Counted from the stretch's first letter, positions 13,488 to 25,423 are shown. The stretch is DNA of 64,000 nt from Ulota crispa (GCA_963920765.1 OY987245.1:7270727-7334726); one strand, 5' to 3'. Program-made: numbers and translations. Notes: generated from the letters alone by a model not told the origin.

Positions 13488-13815
13488 GGGAACATTCTAC
13501 GGATATCCCTGAAGTTTGCCGTATTTGTACAGTAAAGATATTCTTGGTTTTTCAGAAATTGCTCAAATATCTTCAAACTATAAATTTCAAGCATTTGTTC
13601 TATTATGCATGTCATTTATTTTTTCCCTTGTGCCATGCTACTTCGTTTTTGTTCTATTGCACTTCTTCCTTTAATAGTAGTCATGAAGGAAGTAACATGC
13701 ATAACAAAATAAACGCTTGAAAATTATGGCCCTAAAAATATTTGTGTAATTTCTAAGAAACCAAAAATATCTATACAAATATGACAAACTTCTAGGATAT
13801 CCATAAAATGTTCCC
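13488..13815. mobile_element. Mutator-like foldback MITE (GGGAA-CGGATATCC family), copy 1
   Basis: The left end is GGGAACATTCTACGGATATC; the right end is GATATCCATAAAATGTTCCC. The flanking 9-mers are ATTAAAAAA and AATAAAAAA, with one mismatch. It is homologous to the element in the dioxygenase intron at 34366-34680, sharing the 'catgcca/catgtca' and 'cttcttcctttga'-like interior. Confidence 0.78.
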
Positions 13816-15003
13816 AATAAAAAATAGAGCAAGTTCAACATTGACAACTACGGTAAAGTAGTCACTTTTTAAGGATGGGTGTAAGAGCATTGTCAATCCA
13901 ACACTAGGAATGGGGATGTAACGGTGTTTCTCTCAATGAGGGCAATTACTTGCTAGTTGAGGTACTTTTAGGGCTCCAAAGCAACCACATCAACGTAAAA
14001 CCTAGAGATGGCAGCGTCAAAACAACCTCTTGAGAAGGCAAATTTTCTCATTTCCCAATGCCCTTGCTAGTTTCCTAGTGCCCCTGGAATTTCCAGTGCG
14101 TTTGCTGGTGGAATGACACGTTTCATGTGATAGCTTGCAATTTCTAGGCAACAACTTGCAAGTACTTGCAAAAGTCTTGCAATCATCTTTTCTTGAGCCT
14201 GAATTTGTATGGGAGTTGCGTCAGGGTTGGGAGGATTTGCTTGGTGAACAAGGTGGCAAATTTGCATGGATGGGGAGCAATGCAAGATTGGCCAATTCCC
14301 CGCCCCATTCCTCAAGGATGCGTTGATGATGGCCTAAGCAAGGAGGTAGGAAAGACCTTTGAATTGAAATCATTCTTCCACACACATCCTCCTAACATCA
14401 ACACTAAATAGTGCAATTAGGTTTCCCACTTTAATTTCTATGACATCTTACACTATATTTTTATATACTGATATTGCAATAACTTTCATCAATGATTATC
14501 ACAATAGATAAATTTTAAATAACTTGGCAATAACAACATTATGGAAAGACAAACTAGTGGCATCTAGGATATAAACCATATGAAACCCTAATATTTAGAG
14601 TCATGTGCATCTCCAAGTAACCAAGCAAAAAATCATGAGGTAACTTTCCAAGATAAGGCAACCTAATTGCATTATTAATTGAAGAGCAAACCTTCTTTAC
14701 AACTATTGCAAAATGATTTTATTTTAAAGTAAATTAAACCATACCAATAATCTATATGTCATTGTAAGCATGTTGTCAAAGTAGCGAGCAAGTTTTTACA
14801 TTGGTAACCAACTATTCATTATGCAAGATGTCAATTTTTTTGTAAATCTTGTAAATCTTAGAAACACAACAACTTTGTTTGAGATTTTCAAAAGCAGAGG
14901 TCACAAGAGGCTTTTCAATGAAACCTATGCAAATCTAGAATCCATCTCATTTACATGAAGAGCAAATGTTTCTATTGTATTAAAACATTATCCAAGTATG
15001 GGG
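13816..15003. mobile_element. Intergenic stretch with a CACCAAATAG-type MITE at about 14398-14677
   Basis: From about 14398 ('cactaaatagtgcaattagg') to 14677 ('aggcaacctaattgcatta') a diverged copy of the ~300-bp MITE family is visible. The GC-richer block at 14050-14340 contains overlapping frames on both strands without recognisable domains, and I do not call a gene there. Confidence 0.5.
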
Positions 15004-15719
15004 TTAACCCTTAAACATCCCCAAGGCATAGTAGGGGTAGTCATGGTTCAATTTTTGCATTCTCAATCTTTATGGGAAATTGGAGTGGTGCTTAGTTTGC
15101 AATTGACATGAGCACAGTTCCCTGAATATTGAGAAAAAAAATTCTCAACTCTCAAGCATGAAGAAATGGGCGTGCTTCGAGTTTTTGCATGAGAACTTTC
15201 ACCTGTTTTCACCCACAAGTAAGTCTGCTTTCACTTTCTCTCCTCTAGTTTATCCTCCCATTGCTATTGCATGCCTCTTTCAATGTGAATGCTGATTATT
15301 TTCTTACTCTTAGTAAAACATTCTCCATTCTTCATTCTCCATCCTCCATCACCACAAAAGGGGTGTCACACCTCCTTCCATGGAGAAGTGCTCTCATCAG
15401 CTCCTATTTTCACTTAGCCATTTCTCAATCTTCACGGAAATCTCAATCTCAGACCAACCGTGACTACCCCTAGTCAATCTTCACAGAAATCTCAATCTCA
15501 GACCAACCGTGAGTACCCCTAGTATATAGGTTGCCCTATCATTGACATTCACTATCATCAAGAAATTTTAATTTATCTCAAATAGCTCACTACATCCACA
15601 TTGATCTACATTCAAACTTCTTCGATGATCTCAAGTGTAGTAAAGGTGTGGCTCTGTTCCAAATAAAATACCCTATATTATATTGGTCATACTCGCACGC
15701 TCAAACATTTAAGGGTTGA
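15004..15719. mobile_element. Small TTAA element split by a nested insertion
   Basis: TTAA at 15004-15007 is followed by CCCTTAAACATCCCC. A matching inverted end, AACATTTAAGGG then TTGA (a decayed TTAA), lies at 15704-15719. Removing the nested element at 15033-15520 and one duplicated target leaves about 220 bp, similar in size to the MITE at 9989. Confidence 0.5.
15033..15520 (+). mobile_element. AGGGGTAGTCA element with 3-bp duplication, copy 1
   Basis: It begins AGGGGTAGTCATGGTT and ends GTGAGTACCCCT, flanked by AGT at 15030-15032 and 15521-15523. It is homologous in reverse orientation to 27830-28247, sharing 'aaaacattctccattcttca' and 'ggggtgtcacacctcctt'. The right-hand 49 bp are tandemly duplicated (15425-15473 and 15474-15522). 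No transposase is present. The 3-bp duplication fits several superfamilies, and the target is not the TWA of Harbinger. Confidence 0.8.
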
Positions 15720-16968
15720 ATAGATAGACATATTGGCATTCCCTTATAAACCTATCTCCTTCACGTTTTTGGAACCCATCTAGTACTCACCATTTTGGGA
15801 GGGAGGTGCTAAACTAATTCAATATTCACTTTGAATGCAGACGATAGCATATGTTGATAAGGTAAAACAAGTTTGAGAAGACACGAGTGGAAAATCATGT
15901 TCACATGATTGTGAATTTTATCTACAATAATTGCAAATGAGTCATTGGGGACAATTTTCAATCGTTATGGACAGTTTTGACAATGTAGATAGAGTTCTTT
16001 CTTCTCGTGTAACAGCACGAGTAGTATCAAATTCAAGCAAGGTCATTTACTAAGGATCGAATTACAACATTATTGCACTTGATTTTCGGGAAAGTAATGT
16101 GAAAGTTAAATATCAACTTTTCCACTTTAGAGCTTTATGGCCAGAAAAAGTGAGGTCCTTTGACAGAAGGGCGCCCATTCAAAAAAAATCTCGTAAACTC
16201 TGGCAGGAGGCATGCACAGCACACTGATTTCTACAGGCGGTCGGCATTCCACCTGCACAGGCCAACTGTGCTGGAAGCAACAAAGGGTCTGGACACGGCC
16301 GTCAAAGCATCTAACTTAAGAGCGGCTATCATAATAACCACCCATTCAAGGAAGAGCGAAAGACAGCCTCAACACACAACTGAGGGACCTTGGCCCAAGG
16401 ACTTAAATACACCCTAGGAATGTCACAATATTCACTGTACCTCTCATCTATATTTGAGAGTCAGGTATTGACGAGGAGACGGAGCAGGAGAATTCATGTT
16501 TCTGCAAGCATACTTTGCACGAGACGGGTCCAATAAGCAATGCAATCGTGGTACAAAAACCATACCTCTACATACTGTAACACAGTAATGACGTAAACTA
16601 ACTCCGACTGAGCTCCAAAATGATAAACCTGCACAAAAAAAACGTTCCTCTGAAAATAAACCTGTACAAATATGCAGGGGGAATTCAATAGCGGAGACTG
16701 GGCAAACATTCATATCCAAATATGACAGGATTCTAAAAACCCAAAACAGTGATCATCACTGGTGAGTGTACCTCTGAAGACTGTTCATAGCAGACAGTCA
16801 TTCCTCCTACAAAACCCTACCATGACTACTACGTTACAGCAATTACAACAGGCAAGTAGCGACATGAACAAAAGCACCAACCTCTATTGACGTTCAGCAT
16901 CAGGAAGTCAGGGTCACTGGTAAATAAGTGGCCTTTCCATGATGTGAAGATTAAAAAAGAAGCACACG
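15720..16968. other. Intergenic sequence and probable EXO70 3' flank
   Basis: No gene is supported. Short frames at 16160-16417 (plus) and 16444-16719 (minus) lack domains. The part next to 16969 is probably the 3' untranslated region of the EXO70 gene. Confidence 0.4.
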
Positions 16969-19166
16969 CTACTTGGGTCCAGTAAAGAAATCACCAATGG
17001 CCGATTCAAGGTCCTCCACTTGATACTTGATGTACTTCTCTGGATGCCTGCCGGTATCAAGCAAGTGTCCATTGCGCCCAACAAGGAGTCGGTACGCCGG
17101 GATCAGCTTCTCAGCGATGAAAATTCTCAGTTCGTCACGCAGTTCGTCACCATACACAACCCATTGTGATTGAATGCGATGGGCTTCATCGAAAGCAGCG
17201 TTGAAATTCTTCAACCTGTCCTTGAGAGTGTTTCGAGACAGTCCGGTGGTCATGCCTGAATTCTGGATTCCCTCGTCTTTCAAAAAGGCTAAGATCTTAC
17301 TCCAAGCAGCTCTCTGGTAGTTGGTTGCATGCTGCCGTAACATGCTGGAATGCTTTTTCACCCAGTCATCCCCTATCAACGCCCTGACCTGCGAGTCTTT
17401 CACCTTCTGGACCATGTAATATACATTGTTCATCAAAAACAAGCTGCTCAACGCAGGATCCCTGTGGATTTTGGATTTGGTCTCCAAGTTGTTCTGAAGC
17501 ACGTGCATCAACCAGTTGATCTGCACAGCCAAGGGTGAAAGCTCCTCCCCATCGCCTTTGTCATCGTCTTCATACTCGGGCAGCTCAGGATCGTCCCCTA
17601 ACAACTTCGGAACCTCCTTCTTTTTCCCAAACAGCTGCTTCAAAGTGTCGGTGTAATCGCACAAGAGTTTGATGTAGTTCATCACGTACCGGTTGAGCGG
17701 GTGCACAGCCCCTCCCGGGACAGGAGTCCTTGAAGCATCTCTCTGAATAGCGTTTTCAAACTCGCCGAACGTCCCTCGAGCTGCCTCTCCTAAACGCATT
17801 AGAATTCCTTCAGCCTCAGACCGGACGCTTGCACCACATGCTCCTGCGAAAAGAACATCCAATTCTGGGAGGACGTCTCGTAATGTTTCGTACATGTCCA
17901 GAACTTTGAACAGCTTTTCAGGAGACCGTCGAATTATAGCTATGGCCTCCCCAAAGCTGAGCAGTTGCATCATAGCCCCTTTGCCGATGTCATTGAAGAT
18001 GCTTTCACTTAGAGGTGGAGAAAACACCTGGATTCAAACAATCACAAAAGCTCAGAGGTCGATATGCACACTGGATTCAAACAATCACAAAAGCTCAGAG
18101 GTCGATATGCACACTGAAGTGCAAAAGCAATATCCAATGCAATCAAGTAACGACCATGCAACTTTTGTTGAAATGGGAAAAAATGAAGGCATACCTCATC
18201 ACAAAGCTGCTTTTCGCTGGAAAAGAGCACCTTCACTCCCACATTCATAGCCTGATTCCATTTCTTAATCCTGTCCTCCTGAACCTCCCATTGCATCTTC
18301 TGCACCTCGTCAATTGTCACTCGCTCAACTCCCAGCTCATACAAACTTTCTTCCAAAGTAACCTTCCTCCTCTTCACATACAACTCCACGCACTCCCTTT
18401 TGAAATCCACGCTTCGAACCAAACGCTTCGCAATGTCCGTGAGGTCTGCTGCCACCTGAGGAGGAACCAAATCCACCGCAGTTTCAATCTTATCCATAGG
18501 CTGAGCAACAGGAACATCATCGTCTTCATCATCGCAGTCATCCTCGTCGCTTCCCGACTCCTCCGGATCCACGACATCGTTCACAGGAGTTCGGAAGTAG
18601 CCAGCGGCCAGCGAGTCCAACAACCAGTCAGGGTCCACTTTCTCACTGAACACATCCAACATGTGGCGAAACTCTTCCACTAATCTCTGAAGAGCAGTTT
18701 GATGAAGGCTTTGCGCTCGTTCCAGAGCTCCCGGGTCTCGAGTAATCCCGCGCATCGAATCTAATTGATTGACAATCTCGTCTACGGCGTCCAGAAATTG
18801 TACCGAATCGTCCTCGGAGCTCTCGAAGATCCACTTCTGTCTCGCTTGGATGTCCGAGTACTTCGACCATTGCAATATGACGTTCTCCGCTGCAGCCAAC
18901 GCGAAGTTATTCGCCCTTGCGTGGCTGGCATTCCGAGCGCTTGATCGCGTGCTTCGAGGCGGCGGATAATCTTCCACTTCGGACGACTGAGAGCTTGAAG
19001 GCTCAGGGTTGAGCTCCTCTTTCGAATTCATGCTCGAGAATCGGTGATCGAACTTCGATAGAATGTGCAGCATGTCATCAGTCAAGGCCGTGTCTGTCGT
19101 TCCCAGCGATTTCACAATATGCTGTGCTGTCGCCAGCACCCGCGCCTCTCCATCTGGAGCTTCCAT
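16969..19166 (-). CDS. EXO70: EXO70 exocyst subunit, two exons
   Basis: Exon 1 is 19166-18195 and exon 2 is 18027-16969, joined by a phase-0 GT-AG intron of 167 bp. The product is about 676 residues, normal for plant EXO70. EXO70 binds plasma-membrane phosphoinositides and helps the exocyst tether secretory vesicles. The N-terminus carries the family's 'ATAQHIVKSL' and 'DDMLHILSKFDHRFSSM' helices. An acidic linker at about residues 190-215 is variable in the family. Exon 2 holds the C-terminal helical bundle (Pfam Exo70 type) with 'HPLNRYVMNY', 'IHRDPALSSLFLMNN', 'LIGDDWVKKH' and the C-terminal 'PEKYIKYQVEDLE'. The start ATG precedes EAPDGEARV. The sequence looks closer to the EXO70B/D-type clade than to EXO70A; this is judged by eye. 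A 43-bp tandem duplication in the intron copies the acceptor. No disabling change is seen. Confidence 0.95.
18030..18115. repeat. 43-bp tandem duplication in the EXO70 intron
   Basis: Two identical 43-bp units (18030-18072 and 18073-18115) cover the 3' end of the intron. Each carries the same minus-strand acceptor context (GATTGTTTGAATCCAG). The annotated acceptor is the one at 18028-18030. Using the duplicate would add 43 nt and shift the frame. Confidence 0.95.
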
Positions 19167-20061
19167 ATCTGTAGATTTTACACCTCACCGACTTCTGTAC
19201 TACCACAAAACTAATAAGCAAACATCCATGCTGCATTCAATCAAGCCAAAATCTCACATCATCTCTGGACGAACGCAAACCTAAGCAAGCCATTTCTGAT
19301 AACCTAAAGAGCAACACCGACAGAGAATTAGGTTAAAAACTCCGGCAGCCTCTTCACAACTCACACTAATCGGGAATTTTTAGCATCGCACTTGCACATT
19401 TTGCACAAATGCGCAAACCTAAAAAAAATCAGCTCCAAAAACACAAACCTCAACTAAAAACGACATCGCAAGTTCGAAAATGTAGTCATCGTCATTGATT
19501 CCGGCCCTGCCATTGATTTCCGGCCCTGCTAAAATCGAAATTTGATGTATGATCAAATGGCTGCTGCGACACACGTCGAAAGACGCAGAGCAGAGCAAAC
19601 GCGGACACTGTAGGGCTGACGCTTGCATCCGCTTCAATTTGTCGGACTCCTATTGAGAAAAAGCAACCGAGCTGGACAGCGGCTTTTCTCCTGGGGTTCC
19701 AGGAAGAGGGAGACTCCGGATTTGGTGGCTCCGGGGTGCTATGGGGACCTAGAAAATCCGCCGGCATGCTGGGAATGCAGAACTTTGGCCAGAACTTCAG
19801 CGTTCGCTGCGACACTCACGGCGCTGGCGCCGCCGTCGCTTTTGCAGGGGAAATCAGTCATGCTGCGCGTGAGCGCGGGCAGCGCAAGCGATCGATGGCC
19901 ATTCCAGAACTTGCCCGGCCCCCGATTGAGATTGGTAGTAGATGTGTATACCCTGACGGAGCCCGGGTAACCGCGTTAAGTGCAGCGGACGGTGCTGGAG
20001 GCCCATGAGTGGCAGGCCCTGACATAACAGTTGGGCCTCTTGAGCGAAAATGCATAATACC
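19167..20061. promoter_or_regulatory. EXO70 upstream region, GC-rich at 19480-20010
   Basis: This is the 5' flank of EXO70. The stretch 19480-20010 is clearly more GC-rich than its surroundings and has overlapping frames on both strands (for example 19492-19815 minus and 19736-20008 plus), with no domain I recognise. It may be promoter or 5' leader DNA; no core element can be assigned with confidence. Confidence 0.35.
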
Positions 20062-20828
20062 GGTAGCTACACCACATTTAAGTTGCCCCATACTAGTTTC
20101 TTGACATTTCACACTATTTAAATGGGAATTGATATGTATATCACACCCTTTCAATTACTGTACCACATCCAAGAGTAAACTTTAAATTTCTACCATCAAA
20201 AAGCTGAATTTGAAAGTTTGGAACTTAGATGTGGATTGAGAGACCATGATTTAGTCTAAAACCACAAAAAAAGTTGTAATTTAATGACACCCAATGAAAA
20301 AGCTAATTTTTTTTACAAACAAAAGTAAAAGTAACACTTTTGTCCCTAGCTAAACTTTTTCATTGGGTGTTGTTGAATTGCAACTTTTTTTTTATGGTTC
20401 TAGGACTAAATCATGGTCTCTTAGTCCAAATCTAAATTCCAAATTCTCAAATTTAGCTTTTTGATGGTAGAAATCTAAATTTTACTTTGGGGTGTGTTAC
20501 AGTAATTGAAAGCAGGGCATTTTTTTTTGACAAATTTGTTTTCGCCAAATTCAAAAAGAGTGCATGCAATTTGGGAATAAATGGAGGAAACATCCTTGAT
20601 TAGTTGACTTTGTCGCCATTTGGCTATTTTTTGCCAAAAAAATGCGCTAATTGAAAGGGTGTGGTACACATATCAATTCCCTATTTAAATACTCACTGCT
20701 GCTACAATAATTTTTAGCAATAATCACGGGAATAAGCAATCTTTAAAGGCCTTGACAACAACAACATAGATGCAAGATGAAAAATTAGCTAAGTCCTTGT
20801 GATAAACCGTGATAAACCATGTGAAATC
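20062..20828. mobile_element. CACCA-type MITE interrupted by a Mutator-like element
   Basis: The left part (TACACCACATTTAAGTTGCCCCATACTA, split here by position: 20070-20123) and the right part (20682-20828) belong to the same ~300-bp MITE family as 21838-22142. The element at 20124-20681 separates them exactly within TATTTAAAT, which is present once in the intact relatives. Confidence 0.65.
20124..20681. mobile_element. Mutator-like 558-bp element with perfect 9-bp duplication
   Basis: The ends are GGGAATTGATATGTATATCA and TGGTACACATATCAATTCCC, inverted repeats that continue through CACACCCTTTCAATTA. The 9-bp duplication TATTTAAAT flanks it at 20115-20123 and 20682-20690. The interior shows long foldback arms related to 12680-13075. 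No coding capacity is visible. The 9-bp duplication and long terminal repeats are characteristic of Mutator-like elements. Confidence 0.88.
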
Positions 20829-21745
20829 TTAACCCTTTAGGGCTGCTTGCTTTCCGAGCTGGTTGTTCTTTTGGAAAAACTAATTACTTCAGGCATTTTG
20901 GCAATTCAGTCAAGTGTAAAAAGCACAATCCAACTATACCAATGTAAACTGCACTCTTAGAAGATAAGCATGTAAATTTTTTGGACCTATTTGCTTATGA
21001 TATGTGCTGCATTGGCTAAGTGAAAGGTGGTGCATTGGATTAAGTTTGGATTGTACAAGTTGAATGAATGGCTCCTACACGCAACTATAGTAGAATTAGA
21101 TTTTAAAATTGTGCACTTTTCTTATGTGTGATATGTTGAAGGGCTTGAACTTAAGATTTTGGGAAAAAGTTGTACCATTTGTTGTACTCAATGAAGGAAA
21201 GGCATGGGTGGTTAGGGTGTAGAAACTGTGAAAAAGTTCATGAAATTTTGATCATTTTTAGAAAAATGAGATTTGCACGGTTAGAAAATCCAACCAGATA
21301 AGTTATTTGAATAGTATTAATCTATGACCAAGTGTTTTTTCAAAAGAAGTGTGACAGTATATAAGTAATTTTGACCGTGCAACGCTAAAATGACTAAAAA
21401 GCTCGAGTAGGGGGTACAAAGCCAAAGAATAATTGGTTTGGTTGTTGTCATGGCACTATTTATTTGGTCCCTAAAGACATCAGGTGACATCATCCTCTTG
21501 TTGGTGTTTTAGTGAGTGATTTGTACTGAACACTCAAATTTTTCAATACCCCTTATGATGAATCACTCTCTCTACAACAAGATGTAATTCCAAAGTTTGA
21601 TCAAACAAGTGCGCGTGAAAATAGACTTCATTCCTTACATGTTTGTAATTGGTCAACCCATGATCCAGAATTGGCAAACACACCCTAAATTTCATTTCAA
21701 AACTTACAAAGGCAGTTTTTGCCTCCTCCGGCCCTAAGGGGTGAG
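20829..21745 (+). mobile_element. Diverged TTAA-type ~909-bp element
   Basis: TTAA at 20829-20832 is followed by CCCTTTAGGGCTGC. The right end CGGCCCTAAGGGG is followed by TGAG, a decayed target. The length matches the ~910-930 bp class, but the interior is not obviously the same family. The pairing rests on the ends and the length. Confidence 0.5.
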
Positions 21746-21837
21746 TGTCTAAACAATTTCATGCATCTTCAAGTGGCCAAGCCATGAGTCATGAGGTATC
21801 TTTCCATGGTAAGGCAACCTAAATGTACTATTTGGTG

Positions 21838-22439
21838 TACACCAAATAATGCAATTAGGTTGCCCCATACTAATATCTTGACATTTGACACTATTTAAAT
21901 ATTTACCAAGATTATAGTAAATTTTGTCACTAGTTATTGTGATAAACAATGGAAGAAGCAAGCACAAATTGAGCATTGCAACAAGCACCAAAGCCATAGA
22001 GTAGGGAAACTAGAACCAAGAATTACTATAACATAAAGAGAGTTGTATGTGTCTCTAGGTGGCTCAAAGTGAGTCATGAGATAAATTTGCCAAGGTAAGG
22101 CAATCTAATTGTGAAGGCAACCTAAATGTACTATTTGGTGTACACCAAACAAGGCATTTAGGTTGCCTTACCTTGGCAAAATTACCTTGTGACTCACCCT
22201 CGGCCATCTAAAGGGGCATGCAACTCTCTTTATACTACAACAATTCTTAATTATGTTTGAAGTTCCAGCTTATGTACTTTTTGACTTTGGCATTTGTTGT
22301 AGTGCCCAACCTTTGCTTGCTTACTTCATTGTTTATGGCAGGAGGTATTGACAAAAAATATTATAGTCTCGGTAAATATTTAAATAGTGTGAAATGTCAA
22401 GAAATTAGTATGGGCAACCTAAATGCACTATTTGGTGTA
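21838..22439. mobile_element. Head-to-head pair of ~300-bp CACCAAATA MITEs sharing TA borders
   Basis: Copy 1 (about 21838-22142) begins TACACCAAATAATGCAATTA and ends CTAAATGTACTATTTGGTGTA's complement-type end. Copy 2 (22141-22439) is its reverse complement. A truncated third copy ends at 21839. Each junction reads GGTG-TA-CACC, so neighbouring elements share a single TA. Interiors carry 'gataaacaatgg' and 'gagagttg(t/c)atg'. No coding region is present; TA borders suggest a Tc1/mariner-like origin. Confidence 0.75.
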
Positions 22440-23195
22440 GCAAAAATTTACAATATCTATGTCATTATTATGTTCTTTCTACCTGCATCCTCCAAAATTT
22501 TCTCTGAACCCTCTCCAAGCTTCATATCTAGATACCCCCACAGAGCATGCAAAACCAAGTCTCAGACCCTCTTCTCACATCCACCAAGATTCCTACACTT
22601 GGCAGGTAAGATCTCTCACCAAGGTTGTTCAGCCATGTCGCAATCAGCTTAGACTCAGTTTTGACCCTGAGTGTACATATGAAAGGGAAACCATTTCATT
22701 AATATGCACCACTGTTGTTTCGAAGTTGCCACACTGATTGAATCCACTTTTAAACAAGGGTCCGCCAACACTCTTCTGAATAACTGGATCACATCAATCT
22801 ATTTTGCTTGGCATCCAACGGACGCTTAAGAACCGCAAGTGGACAGTATTGAATAAGACAACGAATTGGCACATGAATGCTTTAAAAGTATCAATGTGGC
22901 CAAAAGCAATCGAGTCAGAAATCACAAACTTGAATCACTCGAGAAGTACAAGTCACTGTATCTTCAACTAAGGGCAGATTGATCAACAAGAGTCACCATC
23001 TAGAGATAAAATAAAACTACTAGGTCAGCCAAACTCAATCACCTGAAAGCGAATACATTCGTCTTTGAATGAAAGGGACAGTTTTCATGAGAATACATGT
23101 TCTGTAAAATCCATCTCATTGATGCTTGTCGTATAATTGCAAAATTAGATCCATCAACAAACAAGGAGCCAATAAATATCCGGGGTGTTACAGTT
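22440..23195. other. Intergenic sequence, 3' flank of the hydrolase gene
   Basis: No supported gene. A short plus-strand frame at 22459-22737 has no domain. The part near 23160-23195 is probably the 3' untranslated region of the peptidyl-tRNA hydrolase gene. Confidence 0.4.
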
Positions 23196-25423
23196 CTAAT
23201 TGTTAATCATGTCTATCCTGCTTTTTCTGTGCAAGTTCCAAGTGCTCACAGTTTTTTGGAGGCCGTCGGTTGTTAAAAGCCTCACTCCTTCAATTCCTCG
23301 TTGAAGCGTTGCATCCAACTGCACAGCCCACCCAAGGTACGTAAGATAATGAAAAATATCTCAGCTCTTCCCAACCAGAAACGAAATTCAAGAATAATGT
23401 CAAAATGCTGACAGCCACGAGTACACCAAAATGGAATAAGAGTGGACTCACTTCCTCTCTTTCCTTGGGGCTGAATTTTTGCAGAACATAAGCGCTTGGA
23501 GCCATACTACCCACTGGCCTTCCAACACCTGCAAAAAGTACATACGCCAGTTTGATACAAACAGTTAAAATATGCAATTTTGCAGAGTCTGACTATTTGC
23601 AACAGAATTCACACAACTTCCATCAGCATCAACATACGACTGAAAAAGCCATATTTAACAAATAAAAGAGGCCTTGATACTCAAACCATACCAAATCGCA
23701 ATCGAGGGAAGTCTTGTTTTCCTCCAAAATGCTCTATTAAGCTTCTCATCCTGCAAACATCAAAGCCTCAAAGATTCATTAGGGAAAAACTCGTATTGAC
23801 TCCACCTTTAGGTCCACTTTCGGTACTCATTCAAAGAGATCTAAAAAACCTACTCAATCAAAGGCAACCTCTTAACAATCTCAGACAGTATAAACGCTGA
23901 ACCATCCGATTATAAGTTTTGATGTTTTCATAAGCATCCTCCACAGATGAATCAACCATGGTGGAGTCTTTAGATCGCCAAATGCATACCCGTTGTGACC
24001 TCCATGACCTCCCTTCGGCAGCATCCGTAGCATAGCAAACTCAAGATCCAAGTCATCGTAAATCTACCACAACAATTCATTGAAGCAGTCAAATAAAGAA
24101 AATGGTACACGTCAAATTGATTGAACTTCCATAAACTCAAAATCTAGGACAAAATACAAGATGAACATAAATGAACGAAGAGTAATATCATACCGCAAGC
24201 ACACGTTCACGAGGTATCTTGTAGTAAGAAGATATTGGTCCTATCTGCCCAGCGAAACACAAATGGTGTCAGTATACTTGCTGCATAATCAAAAATCGTA
24301 TTAAGCTTATAAACAGATGACTCAATCTTGTTAAATATAAGGTAAAGACAGCCTAAAAAGACTTTGTAAACAAATACCTCCAAATCTGGAACCATACAGC
24401 TAACCATCATTTCTATTAACATAGCAAGAATACGTATTTGTACACGATACACGCTGAGTAGCTAAACATCATTAAGTTCACATAGTAAAAGGCATAGACT
24501 CTTACAGATTCTCCACTTAAATTCATATAAGTCTGGGGTTTAGCAAGAAGTACTGGTGTGGATCCGATATATCCTGCAAACATAAGCTTGCACAGCGCAA
24601 GCCGATGATCCAATTGATCAACAAAAATTCTCTCAATGCAATTGAAGCTAGCCAGATACAATAACAAATTTCGTGCCCTCCAAGAATGAGAAGAAAGCAA
24701 CTGTCCGCAACAATCAATCGATAACCAACCACAGTACTCGAAATTGCCAAACCCTAAACTCAAAACAGACAAGGGCTCTGCAGAGACTAGTACCCTTTCC
24801 TAGAAGTGCTTTGTGTTGAATCGTTCGTAGCGGAATGCCCTCTGCTTCCGCAATGGCATCAATCATTTCAAACCCTATCTGTACAAAACCACCAAATCAA
24901 AACAAAAAGTGAGCAACTTTTCTCCCAAAATTAGCAAAATAGCCATTGTAGTAGCAAATACGAATTCTAACAAATCAAACTGCCCTCAAAATTATGTTGC
25001 TGTTGCGGAACGCTATCTGTATCAGCAAAAGTATTAATTCTTTCAAACCCTAGCTGTACGAAAATACCAACTCGACCTAAAACCCGAATTATCTCTGCAA
25101 TGAAACCATTCACAGAATTGTAGCGAAAAAAATAGGACTTACGCAAGTAGACTCACATTGTGGCGAGTGCCTTCGAATTTGGACCCCGGGTTTCCCAATC
25201 CAACAACCAGCCATGGCAAGTTGCGACCCGAGGTAGACGACGAGGAAGAAGAAGAAGAAGCAGAAGCGTGGATAGAGAGAGAAGCGGGACTGCTACGAGG
25301 GCGAGGTGGGAGGAGGTGCAGCAGCTGTGCCGGAGACGTAGTCGAGGTCGGAGGAGTGCATAATCTCTGCAACCGTATCCACGGCTGCCTCTGCAATTGC
25401 AGTTGCTGCTGGATCATCATCAT
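23196..25423 (-). CDS. Peptidyl-tRNA hydrolase (bacterial Pth/CRS2 type), eight exons
   Basis: Exons, read on the minus strand: 25423-25157, 24878-24794, 24573-24506, 24244-24194, 24063-23990, 23750-23692, 23528-23452 and 23318-23196. Every junction is GT-AG and the phases join into 267 residues. The enzyme frees tRNA from prematurely released peptidyl-tRNA. Residues 1 to about 68 are rich in Ser, Arg, Gln and Pro, typical of an organelle-targeting presequence. The Pth domain follows: GNPG at 77-80, catalytic His88 in 'TRHN', Asn135 in 'KPQTYMNLSGES', Asp160 in 'YDDLDLEFA' and Asn181 in 'GGHGGHNGMRS'. These match the E. coli His20, Asn68, Asp93 and Asn114 positions. All catalytic residues are kept, so a working hydrolase is more likely than a CRS2-type splicing factor. 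Targeting to plastid or mitochondrion is inferred. Of three adjacent ATGs the first is used here. Confidence 0.95.

Noticed and set aside
16444-16719. 91-residue minus-strand frame downstream of EXO70
   Set aside because: No recognisable domain; more likely 3' flank.
19492-20154. Overlapping frames on both strands in the GC-rich block upstream of EXO70
   Set aside because: Open frames on both strands are expected in GC-rich DNA; no domain or splice support. Kept only as a possible promoter region.
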